Numbered from the stretch's first letter, positions 38,775 through 59,516 are shown. The stretch is DNA of 64,000 bases from Acanthochlamys bracteata (GCA_019914995.1 CM034141.1:2232001-2296000), one strand, 5' to 3'. Notes: generated by a model not told the origin, from the letters alone. Translations and numbers: made by a program.

Positions 38775-39599
38775 TTAAGGAATGGAGAGGTTTATGGGTA
38801 TTTTAAGCCCAGTAATGACCTGATTGAAATAACATGGGAATTCTATCCCTAATGATTACAGGAACTAAATAATTGATGAGCAGATAAAGATTACATTTTA
38901 TTTGTGTGAACATAAGGAAGCATCATTGGATCACAGTAGAGCTAGTTCTTAAGTATGAGAGGAGTCAACTTTTTGAATCCTAATGTGCGAACTTAATCCC
39001 TTGTAAGAGAATGGTCGCATCGAGTTAAAAGGTGCTAGAGAAATCACATATGATGACATTCCGCAATAAGAGGTAAACACATTCTACTTAAGATGTTCAT
39101 TATTTAGAATAATCTATAAGTTTATTTGTTTTGATTTAGAAAATGTCCTCACTAGTTTAGTCTGACTAAAATTTATTTTGCTGCAATGGTGATCGCGATA
39201 TGCTCACTCTTATATATTTTGAATATTTAGCCATCTAAAATACGCTATTAGTCACGAAAGAACGAGTACTCCAATTAATAGTAAAAAAAGCTGTAGATAT
39301 CTCTCTCCTAGACAGAGTCTGACTAGAACAAGAAGTATATGCAAGTGCTCATCTAGACGAGGTAAAGAATACAATCTTGTATTTAATATTGACTTACATT
39401 AGTTCGTAATAAATGAAACTGGCACTTCATTATATTTATTATGTAAAATATAATAGTATTCTTTGTACATAATTAGATTCTTTGTACAAAGTAATATATG
39501 TAATTGCAAATATAAAATGTAATTTATCTTTCTTACATAGTAATGAATTCTATGTTCATAATAATTCAAACGGGTAATTCATTGCATTTGTACAATGTA

Positions 39600-40060
39600 A
39601 CTATGTTTGATATAGTTCGAGTAATTATTCAAATATACTTTGAATAATGTGTGTCATGGTTTCATTCTTTCGAATAAGCTGCTATTTGACGATAGTTTGA
39701 ATAAGGTGCTATCCGATTATAGTTAAAGTAAAGTGTTCCAAGGTGTTCTTTTTGAACCCCATCGTTCCTCGTTTAAGGTACTCGACTATGTTTCGAAACT
39801 AGTCGAAGAAACCCTTATTCGTAAACTTATAGTCCGCCGAACTAGCTAATAGTTCATTATTCGAATACCTTTGTGAAATATTTTTCAAAATATCTTGACT
39901 ACCTCTTGATATATGGATGAATAGCCCATTATTTGAATACAATTGAATAGCTCATTCTTGAATATAGTTCAAATATCTCATTATTTGAATTAAGTCAAAT
40001 AGATTCTTATTCCTAAACGCAGTCTAGAAATCTCTAGATTCGAATAGTAACTATCATGCA
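39600..40060. repeat. right cluster of TTCGAA/TTTGAA dyad repeats
   Basis: TTCGAATA-type words recur. Between 39931 and 40002 three diverged dyads (ATTTGAATACAATTGAATAG and relatives) repeat with a period of about 26 bp. More TTCGAA words occur at 40843-40896. The style matches the left cluster at 33995-35160. Confidence 0.55.
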
Positions 40061-40999
40061 AAGATATTTGCAATAGAAGCCATTTAAACTAAGATACATT
40101 TGAATTTATTCCTTACAATATTAATTTATACATTTACATTTATAAATGTTCATTTGCACATTTTCCATTGTTAAAAACCAAACTCATTTACATATTAAGA
40201 AAGATAAAAAGTCTCCCATTTGGATTATTCTCAATATTACTTCTTTCATAGTGCACTTAATTACCTCACATGTTAGTAATGGAAACTTTAACACTAGCTA
40301 ATTAACTCTTAAGAAGTTTCTGGTTATAGATGCTTGTGATGCTTACACTTTTGGTGCATAAAACATCTATCCTTAAGACAACGTTGTTTGATCTTCAACC
40401 TATAACAACTAGGAGACATGCGTATTCTGGCAGTTAAACGATTAGATGGGTTAGCTGGCTAGATGAGGAAACATCTTCTTTCCGAGAGTTCCTACTAAAT
40501 CAGCATCTTTTAGAAATTTCGTACTCAATAAGGATCCCTTCGTGATGCACTGGCTTGCAACAATAGGAACAAACCTGAAAGTATATACTCAATATTACTT
40601 CATTCCGTTACAGTGTGAGTTTCTCATTGCAAGTTCATGAAACATGATTTGAGAACACAAGAATACAAACCACCCATTAATAGTAAAAACTTCTTAACTT
40701 CCAAGCATAAATGTCACACATATCTAGAAAGCTACTAACTTATAAATATCAAACACGTTAAAAAGAAATTATTGCACCTACCTAGCAAAGTATTCCATTT
40801 ATTAACTTAAAAATATCCAACCCAAAATAAATGCTTCAAGAAAAGTTCGAATGTGTTATTCAACATATGTTCGAACGATAAATCTATAGTTCGAAAGATG
40901 AAGGGTGTCGTTGTTCGACCATTAGTCGAGTAACACCTTATTTGTCATATTTTCATATAGTAGTTCAGTAAGACCTATAAAGACTAGTGCAGCATCTTT

Positions 41000-42800
41000 A
41001 ACATACGACATACTTCTAACGAAGTGAATTGGGTGCTTACAAGTTTGTTAATTGTGTTCACGTTCGCCACACCGAGAACACTTCTTTATTGATGCCTCCT
41101 CACCGTACGACAAAATTTCTGAAGTTTGTCAGAAGTTTTTTTACAACGGAGAATATTTTTGTCCTTTTGAAAAACGAATTTTATTTTTTTATCTTAAAAA
41201 ATAATAAAAATAAAAAATAAAAAAATCTTACTACGTAGAATTTTTTTGTACTTTTTAAAATTTTAAATAAATTCTATAAATACTTATAAAAAATGTATTG
41301 AAAAATATGAATTGAAAAATTAGAAAATTGTTTTTCTAAAAAGCTTAGCCAAACACACCCGTCGTCTACCTAATGTTTTCTGGATTATGGAGCAATTCAA
41401 CTCTATCTTAAACCTTATAGGGAGTTGCCTTTCAATCAGATGGCTAGCAGGATGTATAATCTTGCATATGGCTACAAGAGAGTTTCAATACTGTAATAAT
41501 GAGGGCACATGCTGTAGACAGAGATGTGGTGCAATCTAGCAACAACGAACACGCTCAAGATCTCTCCCGCAAATTATATCTTTACTTCATACGTCCATCC
41601 AAAATAAGAATATGATCACTATACTGGACCATGTACCTAACGAACTGCTCCTCTCACATGCAAAATTCAATTTCACACCATAGAATTATCTCATTGTTAG
41701 CATGTGCTTCTTTCTTCTTATTATCGTAAATCATAACTGCATCAGCCTTTTCAGATGCCCAACCACTAATGTAACAAGAAGGCATGCATCTCGCATATTT
41801 CAATATTGTATTAAAACACTTCGCAATATTGGTGATCATTATTCTATAGCATATGTTAGGAAAAATAATAAAGTGCCCATCGTTTTGACTTACAAGTCTA
41901 GCAAATATTATTTAATACTGCTATCTATTTCATAGATATTGGCAATTACAATTTTGAATTGTGATGGAAGATATACTTTTACGTACACCATAGATAGATG
42001 TTGGGAAGACCATCTCAATAGCCTTTTCTATACTATAATTTCAATCGGATACAAATGTTATGCTTTCAACATCCCCTGTGTGTCCGCTCAGCTTATCAAT
42101 AAACCACTCAACGATGCATCATTATCAGGAATCTCTAACGTGAAATATGGATTGGACAAAAAATTTGGTTGTTGTCATTCAGACTTGCAGCAACAAATAT
42201 AATTTTAACAAACTTTGACTTTAAAAATATTTAAGTAACAGTTATAACTTGGTGAATGTTTTGAAGGTACCCTATGTATGCCGATGGCTATAAGAAAACA
42301 TATGAAGTGATTGTCTTATATGGCTTGATGGCCATCACATACTTGGATTATTTGCCTCCAATACAACATAATATAAAGGCAACGATGTAGATGATTCTTG
42401 GGGCAATCCTTGGATAGCTTAGCAAGTTCACTTGCTTCTCAAATCTTATTATGATTAATTTTCAAACCGTACTCCTTTATATACTTAATAATGTTCTTAG
42501 GTCCATGAATATGTTTAGCTTGCACAAATTTATCTTTAATGCATTGACCAATTGGCTACATATCAGCTTTCTAATGATCACATTAATATATTCATCATAA
42601 CAAATATGAAATCAGATAGCCAGATAATCTTGTAATAAATTTAGTCCTAATATATATCTTTACTGTAATTAATTTTCATTATAATTATTTTCCTCGTCTA
42701 GCATCCGAATAACAATCAACTACTTGTAGATTTTTTTAACACGGAATTCAAAATTTTTGTTTACAGCTAATAGATGTAGCTCTCTTTTCAGTTCATTCTT
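41000..42800 (-). pseudogene. MuDR/MULE transposase relic
   Basis: Minus-strand fragments in three frames follow the order of a MULE transposase. Near 42780 is ELHLLAVNKNFEFRVKK; near 42530, IKDKFVQAKHIHGPKNIIKY and EYGLKINHNKIWEA. Near 42200 are LKSKFVKIIFVAA and DNNQIF from the catalytic core, then DNDASLSGLL near 42110. Near 42030 is SIEKAIEMVFPTSI, and MITNIAKCFNTILKYARCMP spans 41839-41780. The C-terminal CCHC knuckle CSRCGEREHN-stop-QTC lies at about 41040-41085. Stops and frameshifts occur throughout, so it is not functional. A MITE separates the knuckle from the body. The frame at 42878-43075 may be a further upstream part. Terminal inverted repeats were not found. Confidence 0.82.
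41100..41363. mobile_element. MITE nested in the MULE relic
   Basis: The core words TACGTAGAATTTTTTTGTAC and ATGTATTGAAAAATATGAA match the copies at 56848 and (reversed) 22609. The right end AGCCAAACACACCC is family-like. The left end is decayed and no target duplication could be fixed. It separates the MULE body from its CCHC knuckle. Confidence 0.7.
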
Positions 42801-43737
42801 GATTTAAAAATTTGACATGGATTTATTCGATTGATGTCATAGCGCCCATATCGCTGTTAGCTTTGTTCAGTTGGCCCTCAAAAGCTAAATGAAATGATAT
42901 ATACATGGGTTGCTATTCTCCTACATGCGCTTAGTGGATCGAATGCCTCTAGCCCTTCTATTGTAAAGCTGAAAGCATGATAATTATGATTTTTGGATGG
43001 AAATGAAGTCATACCGGAGAAACTACCTTCATATGTTTCAGTTTGCTTGAATATCTCTAGCATATCCGGTGTCAACTTGGGAGTATAACAATCATAATCT
43101 ATGAGTGAAAATTAACCCATAGCTGGAAAATCAATAGACACAACACTGAACACTAGATGGTTTTAACTTTAATATAAAAGAAGAAACAACAAGAGTAGGA
43201 GAACCGAATATAACTCTTTTTTGTAAAAATTGATGTAAAGTATCCATAACTTATCTCCTTCATTGTAATTCAGCATACAATTTCTTAACTTAGCATAAAA
43301 GCTAATAATAATGACCACACTTTTATTGCAAACTGAAAGACTATATATATAGTGATAGCATCCTACAAGATTGGATCGATCCCAAAACTTATGTAGCCCA
43401 TCGCTAACAAATTAGAGTACGTGAAGTCTAACGAAAGCGCAAGTATCTTTATTGTAGCCATCGATTGGGTGCTTTATATCTAGCATGCTAGTTTTATCTG
43501 CTTCTATTACCTCCCGCTCAGATTAAAACAACAATCTTCATGGGTGACTCTCCTAACAAAAATTCCACAAATAATGCTTTCTTTCATTGTTGATTATTTT
43601 TGTGCTCTTGCTTTCTGGTGCTTGTCTATGTTTTGGTTCTTAGCCACATAGACCGTCAACCAAAAAATAAAAAAGCACAGAAGAACACAACCACCTACAG
43701 AAAATGGCAAATAATTCCTAAAAGTTTCTAGATTTAC

Positions 43738-44143
43738 TTTTTACTAGAAACTCCACTTCCATCGTACTGAATTCCAGTTTATAAAAATTCCACTTCCAAT
43801 TAAAACTCAACTTTCACTTGCACTTCCAACTATATTAATAATAAAAAAAATAAAGTCCCTTATAATTCCTTATTAAAAAAACAAAAAATCACTTTTATAG
43901 TCACTTTCAACTACAAGTAAATATAAAAACTAAGCTCACTTTCAACAATTACTTTTTTAGTGACTTATTAAAATTTGACATATCGTCAAGTGAATTACTG
44001 TAAATAATGCTGTTAAAGAGTTTAACTTCTGCATTCTTTTGTAGCTAGAAGTGATTTTTTGTATTATTTTGTGTAAATGAAAATGAACCGAAAATGACTT
44101 TTTACTAGAAGAAAGTGAACTACTAGATCAAAAAACACCCCCT
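43738..44143. mobile_element. MITE-like element rich in CACTTCC words
   Basis: The left half is rich in CACTTCCA and TCACTTT, the right half in the reverse forms AGAAGTGA and GAAAGTGAA. It ends in AAAACACCCCC. The style matches the 5252-5445 element, but is about twice as long. The limits are approximate. It lies just downstream of the CoA ligase gene's stop codon. Confidence 0.4.
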
Positions 44144-44397
44144 ACCTCACTGCTTCTAACTCAGTTTCTATAATTCACTTTTAAAATAAGTACACGAGCC
44201 CGAAATTGGAAGGTACAAAGGCCGGGACTCAGGTTTTCTTCAATGAATTTTCCTTTCGGAATCCTGGTTACTGATCAATCTTTTAAAACCTATATAATGT
44301 AACTTGATGTACTGACTCTGTTTCTGATAGAGAATATCTAATTCTTAGAATCACTCAGTCCAGATTACGGTGGACAACAGTGAAGCAAAACTGTCCA

Positions 44398-51563
<7,166 letters not shown>

Positions 51564-54500
51564 GGATGATGATGAAGAAGAAGAAGAGAAGTTGATTTTT
51601 GTTTTGTTTCTTTTATTTAGATATTGTTAATTTGAGGAGATGGAGACGGGATAGAACACGGCAAAGGGCAAGATGTTTGAAGTTCTATGGTTTTTTAAAG
51701 GACTGATGAAGACGTTTGGTTCTGTCGTGCTCGTGAGCAGTAGTAGCGTGGATCAGCGAGGATCAAAACTGTACTTGAAGGCGGGGATTGGAAATATGAA
51801 TTAATGAGTCAGTTTTTGAATCGATTCATATAATAAATGAATCAAAATTATTAAATTTTAATTTAATTTATTTATTTATATGAATCAAAATTATTAATTT
51901 TAACCCAATCTATTTATAATTAGATCAAACTCTGATCGACCTATTTAAAATTATTAAATAAAAATTATAAATATTAATTTTTTAATAATAATATATATAT
52001 ATATTATTAATTATAATATATTTATAAAAAAATTCATAATTTTGACAAAATTTATAAATTAAATAAAAATTAGTTAAAATTAAGATAAATTAAAAATATA
52101 TATACACATTAAATTTAAATTTTTTGCTATTTTTTCTAATTATTAAGTAATATATACTATATAAATAATTATACAGGTTAAACGGGTCAATTTCGATCCA
52201 TCTGAACTCGTTTAAAGTTTTCCGGTCATTTTTGGATCGATCCAAAATCGACTCGAATCCGAGTAAGACTTGATCCGAACCCGATCTTTTTGAATTTTCG
52301 GGTCGGGTCGAAATTTACCACCCCTAAAACAGAGTGGTGCAGAACACGTTTGGGAATGTTTTTAAAGAATATTTAAATTTTTTACAAAATAATTTTTTAT
52401 TTTAAATTCTAATAAAAATAATTAGTATTAAAATTTTATGATGTAAATTTTTTATATTTTTAAAATTTTGAGAAAAAATTATATAGTATTATTAAAGATT
52501 TAATTATGAAATAAAATTTAAAAATAAAGGAATTAAAAAGCAATTCAAATACTATCATTTTGTTGGTCAGAAGAAAGAACATAAACAAATGAATGGTTTG
52601 TTTACTCCCGTTAAACATGTGTTGGTTTATGGTTAAGCAATGAACTCATATTAGTCGCACAAGTGGTCCCTCTTGTTTTTTAACGTAAGTGTAATTTGGT
52701 ACTAGAATTTATGTTAAGTATGTTTTACTTCCGAAGATTTTACTTGATATTAGTTTGGCGCTAAATTTTATTTTGGCACATTTTACTTAATATTAGATCA
52801 GGGCATATCGTGAAGTAGAGTCCATATTAAAAATAAGCTTAAGTTTTATATTTACTTTTTATTAAATATGAGTTTATATAAGTGAGCAAATTTTTTATTT
52901 TAAAATATAATTGTTAGAGGTGGAGTTTAAAGTAGAGGTTTATTTTAAATATAATTGTATACAGTAAATACAAAAAAATTTTGAACTCAAAAATATTGAG
53001 TTTTCAAGCTAGTAATATGCCATATAGAAATGAAAGGCTTTCCAGCAGCGTGCTGTTAAATAAAGTGATCATGTAAATAAAGCGAAAAGAGTGTCCCAAA
53101 ACAGAGGACCGATTCTAGTGAAGAAAGTAGTCGATTTTAGAAGAACCAAATATAATAGAAAGTATATGAAAACATAAATAACAAGATTGAAATTCTTTCT
53201 TCTAAGATAAAATAATATGTACAACTCTATATATATAGTAAGAATTTTATACGTACATGATTTATAAAAAAGAAAGTTATATAACTAGTTAATTATTTGA
53301 ATAATAAAATTTGTGGCTATAATTTCTATTAATATTTTCCTCAAGTTCAATATGAATATTGTGAACTCCCAACTTACCACTTACACTATATTTGAATTGC
53401 GAGTAAGAGAAAGCAATAAAGAGTAAGTGAATAAATTAAGTTTCATTACTTTTGTTTCGTAACGTTTTCATAAATATACTAGAGAATAAAACTTCTCTCA
53501 TAAAAGTTTTCTACATTATAAACATTTTTAAAGAAATCTAACGGAAAGCTATATTTTAAATTAGGGCCTTATTTTAAATAATTTCAAACGACTCCTTAGT
53601 CTTCTCATCACCAAGTTAGCATGTTTCATTAATAAATAACTCCATGTGTAGTGCTATAAGTTAGACAAGATTATTCTAAGTCCAACTCAATCTATTTGAT
53701 GTATGGATACAAACTAGGGATGCATTGAACGTGGCTAGGTGTGGTGTCAAATCCATTAATTTTTACTTACTTGAGTTTGAACTTTGAATCCTACAAGTAC
53801 AATAACAACTTCATTATGATTAGATCGTTTGGCCGTGGTTTATAATTGAGTACAATTTTTTGAACACAACATAACTTAGCTAGACAATTGCTATCGTTCA
53901 AAACTTTTTGGGTTATGAATCACGTAAGAATCAACATACCAATTCATCGACTACATTGAGAATTGCTAAAAAAGACAATTTTTTATCTAAATAATTTAAC
54001 TATTGATTAGTACATCAAAATTTGACGATATTCAACTTCAAACCAATCATGAACAGTTTTTTTTCCCATCGATCTAATTTTATTTGAATTCGAATCAATT
54101 GCTTATGAAACTCGATTATATAAAATAGAGACAACTATGTAGACAAATTTTATATTATTTAAATTATAATTGACAGATTCGATTCAGATTAATTAGAAAC
54201 CCATTAATCACTCGTAAGCAAAAGTAGATCAAAATTTATACTGAACCGTCTTTACAAAAGATTTGGTAAGACTCATAGATCTGAACGAGGTTTTTAAAAA
54301 ACTTGCTAACCTATCCAACTAGTTTAATCTTGCACTTAAATAGAAAGACGAGAAAATATTAGATTGTTCACTGATAACCTTATCTCACTAACTACTATTA
54401 TAGGTGTTTCTTTTTTCTCAATTCTCTATCGATCTTTTACAGATATGTTGGCCATATTTAATTTATTTCAATATGAAAAAGATCCAAAGAATTAGTTTGA

Positions 54501-55680
54501 TGAGTCTTCTTCTTCCTTTTCAGAATAGATGGTGTCTTCTACTTTTTCAAATCTTCTCCATATTCTGCTACTAAAGAATTGATCTAGTGGGATTTTCTTT
54601 TGCCTTCAAGTTAGGTCTTTTTTTTCTTCTCTTCATTATGAAGAATTCTTTAGTAGGTCCTCTTCTTCTTCTTCTTCTTTAGATGCTTTTGTTTTAGTCT
54701 TAACCCTCAGATTTTCTAGACTCTATTTTTGTTGACCTAGTGGGAATATTTTTCTAATAAGAATTTAAACCTAATTAGTCCCAAGAGAAGAAGATCGACA
54801 CTATTGATAGTCGGTTATCGATTTTTTATTGATAATCTGATGAAGAGACATTTTTGGATTAATGACTGAATCGGGTAGCTAATACTAATCCAAACTACAA
54901 CGTATTTACGAATCCAAACTTATTGACAAAAAATATTTCTAGAAGATAAAAGTACATATTATGTAAAATCTAACTCAACACAGCCTTACTAGTTGCATTC
55001 CATACTCTTTTAACATAAATCGCACAAAAATAGAGTTCCAATTAAGAGGTAGTGTGGAAAAACTTAAAATAAGGTGTTTTGGATGAAAATAAACAATTGG
55101 TGAAATTTCTTGAAAAACGAGCTTATCTTTTTATCTTAAAAAATAATAAAAGTTAAAATATATAATGATTCTGTGATGTACAATTTATTTGTATCTTTTA
55201 AATTTAGAAACTAAGAGTGGTATAAAAAACTTTGTAAAAATTAAAAAGAAAAGAGAAAATAAAATTTTATAAGCGATGCCGAAAGAGGCCTTAAATCCCA
55301 CACTCATAAACCATCTACCTAAAACTTGAAAAACCAACAGCCAAATCTAATACTTTGAGAATTCAGCCCAACAAGTTCGTCGGTCCCACAATTTAAACTT
55401 AAACAATAATTTTTTTTCTTTTTTACTTTAATATGCTGCTTCTTTCTAGTTTGTAAGATTTGAATTTTATAAAATGAGTTCGGTTAACTGAATTAGATTA
55501 AAAGTGAGTTAAAGATGAGTTTAGCCAGTTCAAATTAAACTAAAAGACAGAAAGTGAATTTTAAATCACAGTTGGCAAAATAGAACTGGATACCAATCCG
55601 AAAATTTGTCTGGGTCGACGTGTAAGTAAGATTACTGATATGAGACAGATTTGAAGTTCATCGTCATCATCAGTGAGTAA
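51564..55680. other. intergenic, no gene recognised
   Basis: The first few hundred bases are the likely promoter of the CoA ligase gene (minus strand); no clear element could be fixed. The rest is AT-rich. A MITE-like segment lies at about 52345-52560 (starts ACGTTTGGGAATG) and another at about 55078-55290. Text rich in GATCGATCC and CGGGTCGGGTCG at about 52190-52320 may be an unclassified repeat. Confidence 0.45.
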
Positions 55681-55689
55681 TTTTCTTTA

Positions 55690-56270
55690 GTACAATGTCC
55701 ACCCAATTTTTGATAACCCATCCCAGCTATGGAACTGGTTGTTCGTCAACATGATTCCTGACATAGGCGAGCTGCCGAGGTTATCAAGGATTTCGAAACT
55801 AACTAAATATGGTTGATGAAAATTGCATCCAAATTTTTAGCAAACAACTCTCTTGGAACACGACCTTTGTACTCATTGTATCTCATATCTAAGTACTTCA
55901 ATCTCAATAGCCGGAGAACAATATGTGAAAACTTTTCGACGAATTGATTATTGCTCAGGTATAACTTGTGTAATAATCTCAATAGATCAAATCGATGTGG
56001 AACCATGCCGCAGAAACTATTAGGATTAATATGAAAAACTGTAAGATTAGTGAGCAAACTGAGCTCTTTAGGAAGATAACCGGTGATATCACCATGGTTG
56101 AGATTATTGCCAGCAACAATACAGATAGAATGATTCGATGTCAATGCCGCACCTAAACACCACTGTAGTCACAAATATTAGGATGCACCTAATTTTCTAT
56201 TAGAGAAGAGATATGATATTATAACAAGCTTCCATGTTTGAAGAAGATCAACGACACCGTCTAACAGAAG
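55690..56270 (-). pseudogene. leucine-rich repeat extensin (LRX) pseudogene fragment
   Basis: Minus-strand pieces follow the N-terminal LRR part of LRX cell-wall proteins. In order they are LLQTWKLVI, ICDYSGVF, CIVAGNNLNHGDITGYLPKE, LTNLTVFHINPNSFCG, LLHKLYLSNNQF, LRLKYLDMRYNEYKGRVP, LDAIFINH and then MSGIMLTNNQFH in another frame. At least two frameshifts are present, near 56150 and 55800, and the first piece is decayed. No extensin (Ser-Pro-rich) part follows. No flanking direct repeat or A-tail was found, so the copying route is unknown. Confidence 0.8.
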
Positions 56271-56847
56271 AAGAGTTGAGAAGGACTAAAAAGAAAATTT
56301 TTTATTATCAATCTGAACGGCGAATCAACGGCCAATTCAGAACCCACTCGGATCAATCCGAGTCAATTCGGATTGATTATAGATTTGATTAATTTACATA
56401 TTAGAACTGATATACATAAAACCATCTAAAAAATTCAGTGATTCTATCCTAATTTATCCCGCAAGTGCATGGTTGTCGTATACCGTATAACAGATAACGA
56501 GATGTTCTACAGAAATTATTGCTAACTCTAATTCAAACTAAACTATGAAAAGCTATGCTTTTGTGAAGGCTCAAAAGTTTGTGATAGCTACGAAAGAAAA
56601 GTAAAATACGGAACAAGAATATAGATACGCAAACAATTGGATTTTGAAATCCACCACTAATACATTTAATTTAATCATTAAATAAATATGATAATAAATT
56701 ATGATAATTGTGATGATTTTGTACCTAATACTTTAGTCTAGTTCCTAAATACGATTTCTAATTATGATTTAACTTTGGTTCAATATAAAATCATCTATTT
56801 TTAAAGTTATTCTAACTCCTTACTTAGAAATTACTAGAAATGCATTA

Positions 56848-57078
56848 AGAGGGCGTTTGGGAGTGTTTATGAAATAGAGCTTTTCTGAAATAGAAGGTAT
56901 TTTTGTCTATTTTGAAAAATAAGCTCCAAAAAATAATAAAAATAAATAATAAAAAGATCTCACTATGTAGAATTTTTCTACAGTTTCTAAATTTTTAAAT
57001 AAATTTTATATATTTATAAAATATGTATTGAAAAATATGAAATGAAAAATTGAAAAAGAGCGTTTAGGAAACGCAATC
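56848..57078. mobile_element. MITE
   Basis: It begins GAGGGCGTTTGGGAGTG and ends GTTTAGGAAACGC, imperfect inverted ends. The interior shows AAAAAGATCTCACTATGTAG, the core in opposite orientation to the 22609 copy, and TATGTATTGAAAAATATGAA. It is a well-preserved member of the family. Confidence 0.75.
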
Positions 57079-57329
57079 ACTTTGGTCTAGTAAATACTAA
57101 CTATAGTTATTAATTTTGCGATTCGTAAACTGTGCTCTGCTTGATCCTCCTGAACATAATTAATAAAATAGTTTGTATATCAAATCTAATATTGATCAGG
57201 CATATAAAATTAACAACTAAACATATTTTCATACAATAATTAATAACTCATAATCAACCAAAAATCCATACATCAAATAATAATCAAAACTCTTTTTTTA
57301 TTTTACATTTGTCAATAAACTTTTAATAT

Positions 57330-57510
57330 GTTCAACAGAATTTATTTAAAATTTTAAAAATATAGAAAATTTTATGTAATTAGATCTTGTTATTGTTTAT
57401 TATTATTTTTTATAGGTAAGAAAGTAGAACTTATTTTTTTGAAATAGGATAAAAATATAATTCTTTTCTAGAAACTAGTTTTTATAAGCACTCCCGAACA
57501 CCCCTAGAGT
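57330..57510. mobile_element. partial MITE of the same family
   Basis: It carries the family core as AAAATTTTATGTAATTAGAT, then GAAATAGGATAAAAATATAA, and ends CACTCCCGAACACCCC. It is in the opposite orientation to the copy at 56848 and about 250 bp from it. The left end is not preserved. Confidence 0.6.
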
Positions 57511-58931
57511 TAGGGATTCTTATTTATTTACCCGTTTCTTGAGGATGATGAAGATTCTGGGATTAGTATGATGTAAAATTCAGGTGAGACGTTACTTGAA
57601 TTCAATTTCTCCCATTAAAATATGTATATGTACTTTCTTGTATTGGCAATAATGGAAATAATTTCTGATTTTTTGAGTTTCTCTTATTAGTTGTTGGTTT
57701 GATTTTTGTGGAAGAGTTTAGAAATTAGAGCATCTAGAGTTTGTGTATAGAGAATAATTTGTCAGACCTACACAAGTTTTTGTGACAAAAAAGAAAGAAC
57801 ACCATGTCTACTCTTAGCCATTTTTCTTGATGGCATATGTATTTACTCTCTGCTTATCTTGCAAGATTAATCAGATGTGTTATATGTACTATTCTAGACG
57901 TTGTTATTTATTTTTATGATTTATTTTATTATTTTCTTGCTAGAAAGATCTTTCGAAGTAGTTGCGAATTAGTGTAATAATAGAACTGAGTTGCTAGCTT
58001 ATAAACTTCATGATGTGTCAACATTACAAAAACGAATTAATGAATTGAGATACAACTTTCGCACTGTCTTATTTTTGGACTAAAAAATATTAAGTTATTT
58101 TGGTAGATAGTATTAATAGTACGTCTAATATAATAGAGAAGTTCGCTACTTAGTATTTTGAATAGTCATTATGTGGCATTGAGGTTGGTTGAGTGGAATT
58201 TCTATATTTATGTCATTATTTTTTCATCATGAAGTCACTTGTAGTTAGAAATAAAAATCTGAAAGCTTAGCTATCCGTGATAGTTACTTGAATTAAAAAA
58301 AAAACCCAACTTAAGTAGTTGTAATGATATTTTTAGATCTAGGAAGTAGGTCAGGTCTCATGCAAATTTAGAATCATCACACGGAGGATCTAGGATTTAG
58401 TATCTCTCTATTTATTATAGCCAGTTAAATCCATAACTGTTTTGGTTTCTGAGCTGATGTTTGTTTAGATTTTTATTTTTTTAGTAGTTTGTTTGCTGGG
58501 AGTCATTCATCAAATTGTTTTATTCTAATTTACAATATTTTTCTATTCTGTCTGACCATTGTCATCAAACATTATTTTGTTCAATTATTAAGAATGTATC
58601 ATCTTATCTTAGCAGGTATATTTTCAAGCGTTATTGCTTTTAGAATTTTGCCTTGTTGTCTTCTAAAGATTGCTAGCGAGATAATCCGCTTTAATGTTTA
58701 AATATGTCAACCATGATTCAATATGGATATCTATAACCATACTGATTGCTTCAATGTTTCATGGATTTACCTCACTCTTGTTTTCATATCTGCTTGTGGA
58801 TTTTTCAAATTGGTTTGTAACTTGTAAGTTATTCACTTTGAAGTTTTTCTACAAGCTAGGGGAAATCGATATGTTTTCTTCTTTACATATTACATGACAC
58901 TACAGGTTTTGAATCTCAATACTGAACAGCT
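57511..58931. other. intergenic, no gene recognised
   Basis: The hydrophobic frames at 58489-58897 have no family resemblance and lie in T-rich DNA. Nothing else was seen. Confidence 0.45.
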
Positions 58932-59486
58932 TGTTACATATTGTAAAATTATTATATAAATTAGAGATTAATTAGAATGTAATAAATTAAATATGCATTA
59001 ATATTAGAATGTTAAAGGTTAAGTAAGATAAAATATTACCCAATAAATTGAAAGGTTAAAGAACTTGAAGCATCTAATGGAAGAGGAAAGCCAAAGGATT
59101 AATTAATGGAAACATTAAATGACAACGGTTTGGAAATACAAAAGTTTTCTTGAACACACTATATATATGGATAAGAAGGACTTGTTTGAAGCATAAAAAA
59201 CATACACCAGTCACAATATCAAGTGTGAGATATAGAAGTAAAGAATGCTAGTGAGAGTTTTCACTTAAAGTGTAACACAAGAGTTTGTAATTGCTTTGAG
59301 TTAATGATTTCCTTAAAGGCTAGTTTGCCTTTTCGTAGGGTTTTTCTCATTTTTTACCATGTGAATCTCTTATCTTTGTGTTTGTCTTGCTTCTGTCTCA
59401 ATTCTCGTATTGCTTACGCAAGATCATTGAGTGTGTTATATTTCCGCAGCGTCTATCGAAACAGAACACAATCGCTATTTCTAACA
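58932..59486 (+). repeat. 5' LTR of the Tnt1-like element
   Basis: It starts TGTTACATATTGTAAA and ends CTATTTCTAACA, giving TG...CA ends. It contains a TATA-like ACACTATATATATGGATAAG near 59157, the probable promoter. Confidence 0.88.
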
Positions 59487-59488
59487 AA

Positions 59489-59499
59489 TGGCATCAAAG
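59489..59499 (+). promoter_or_regulatory. degenerate primer-binding site
   Basis: TGGCATCAAAG, two bases from the initiator Met-tRNA complement TGGTATCAGAG, two bases after the 5' LTR end. Confidence 0.75.
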
Positions 59500-59516
59500 T
59501 CATTCATTTGTTGCGA

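Noticed and set aside
58489-58897. Two adjacent hydrophobic frames that could be a membrane protein
   Set aside because: T-rich DNA gives Phe/Leu/Ile-rich frames by chance. There are no splice-consistent neighbours and no family match.
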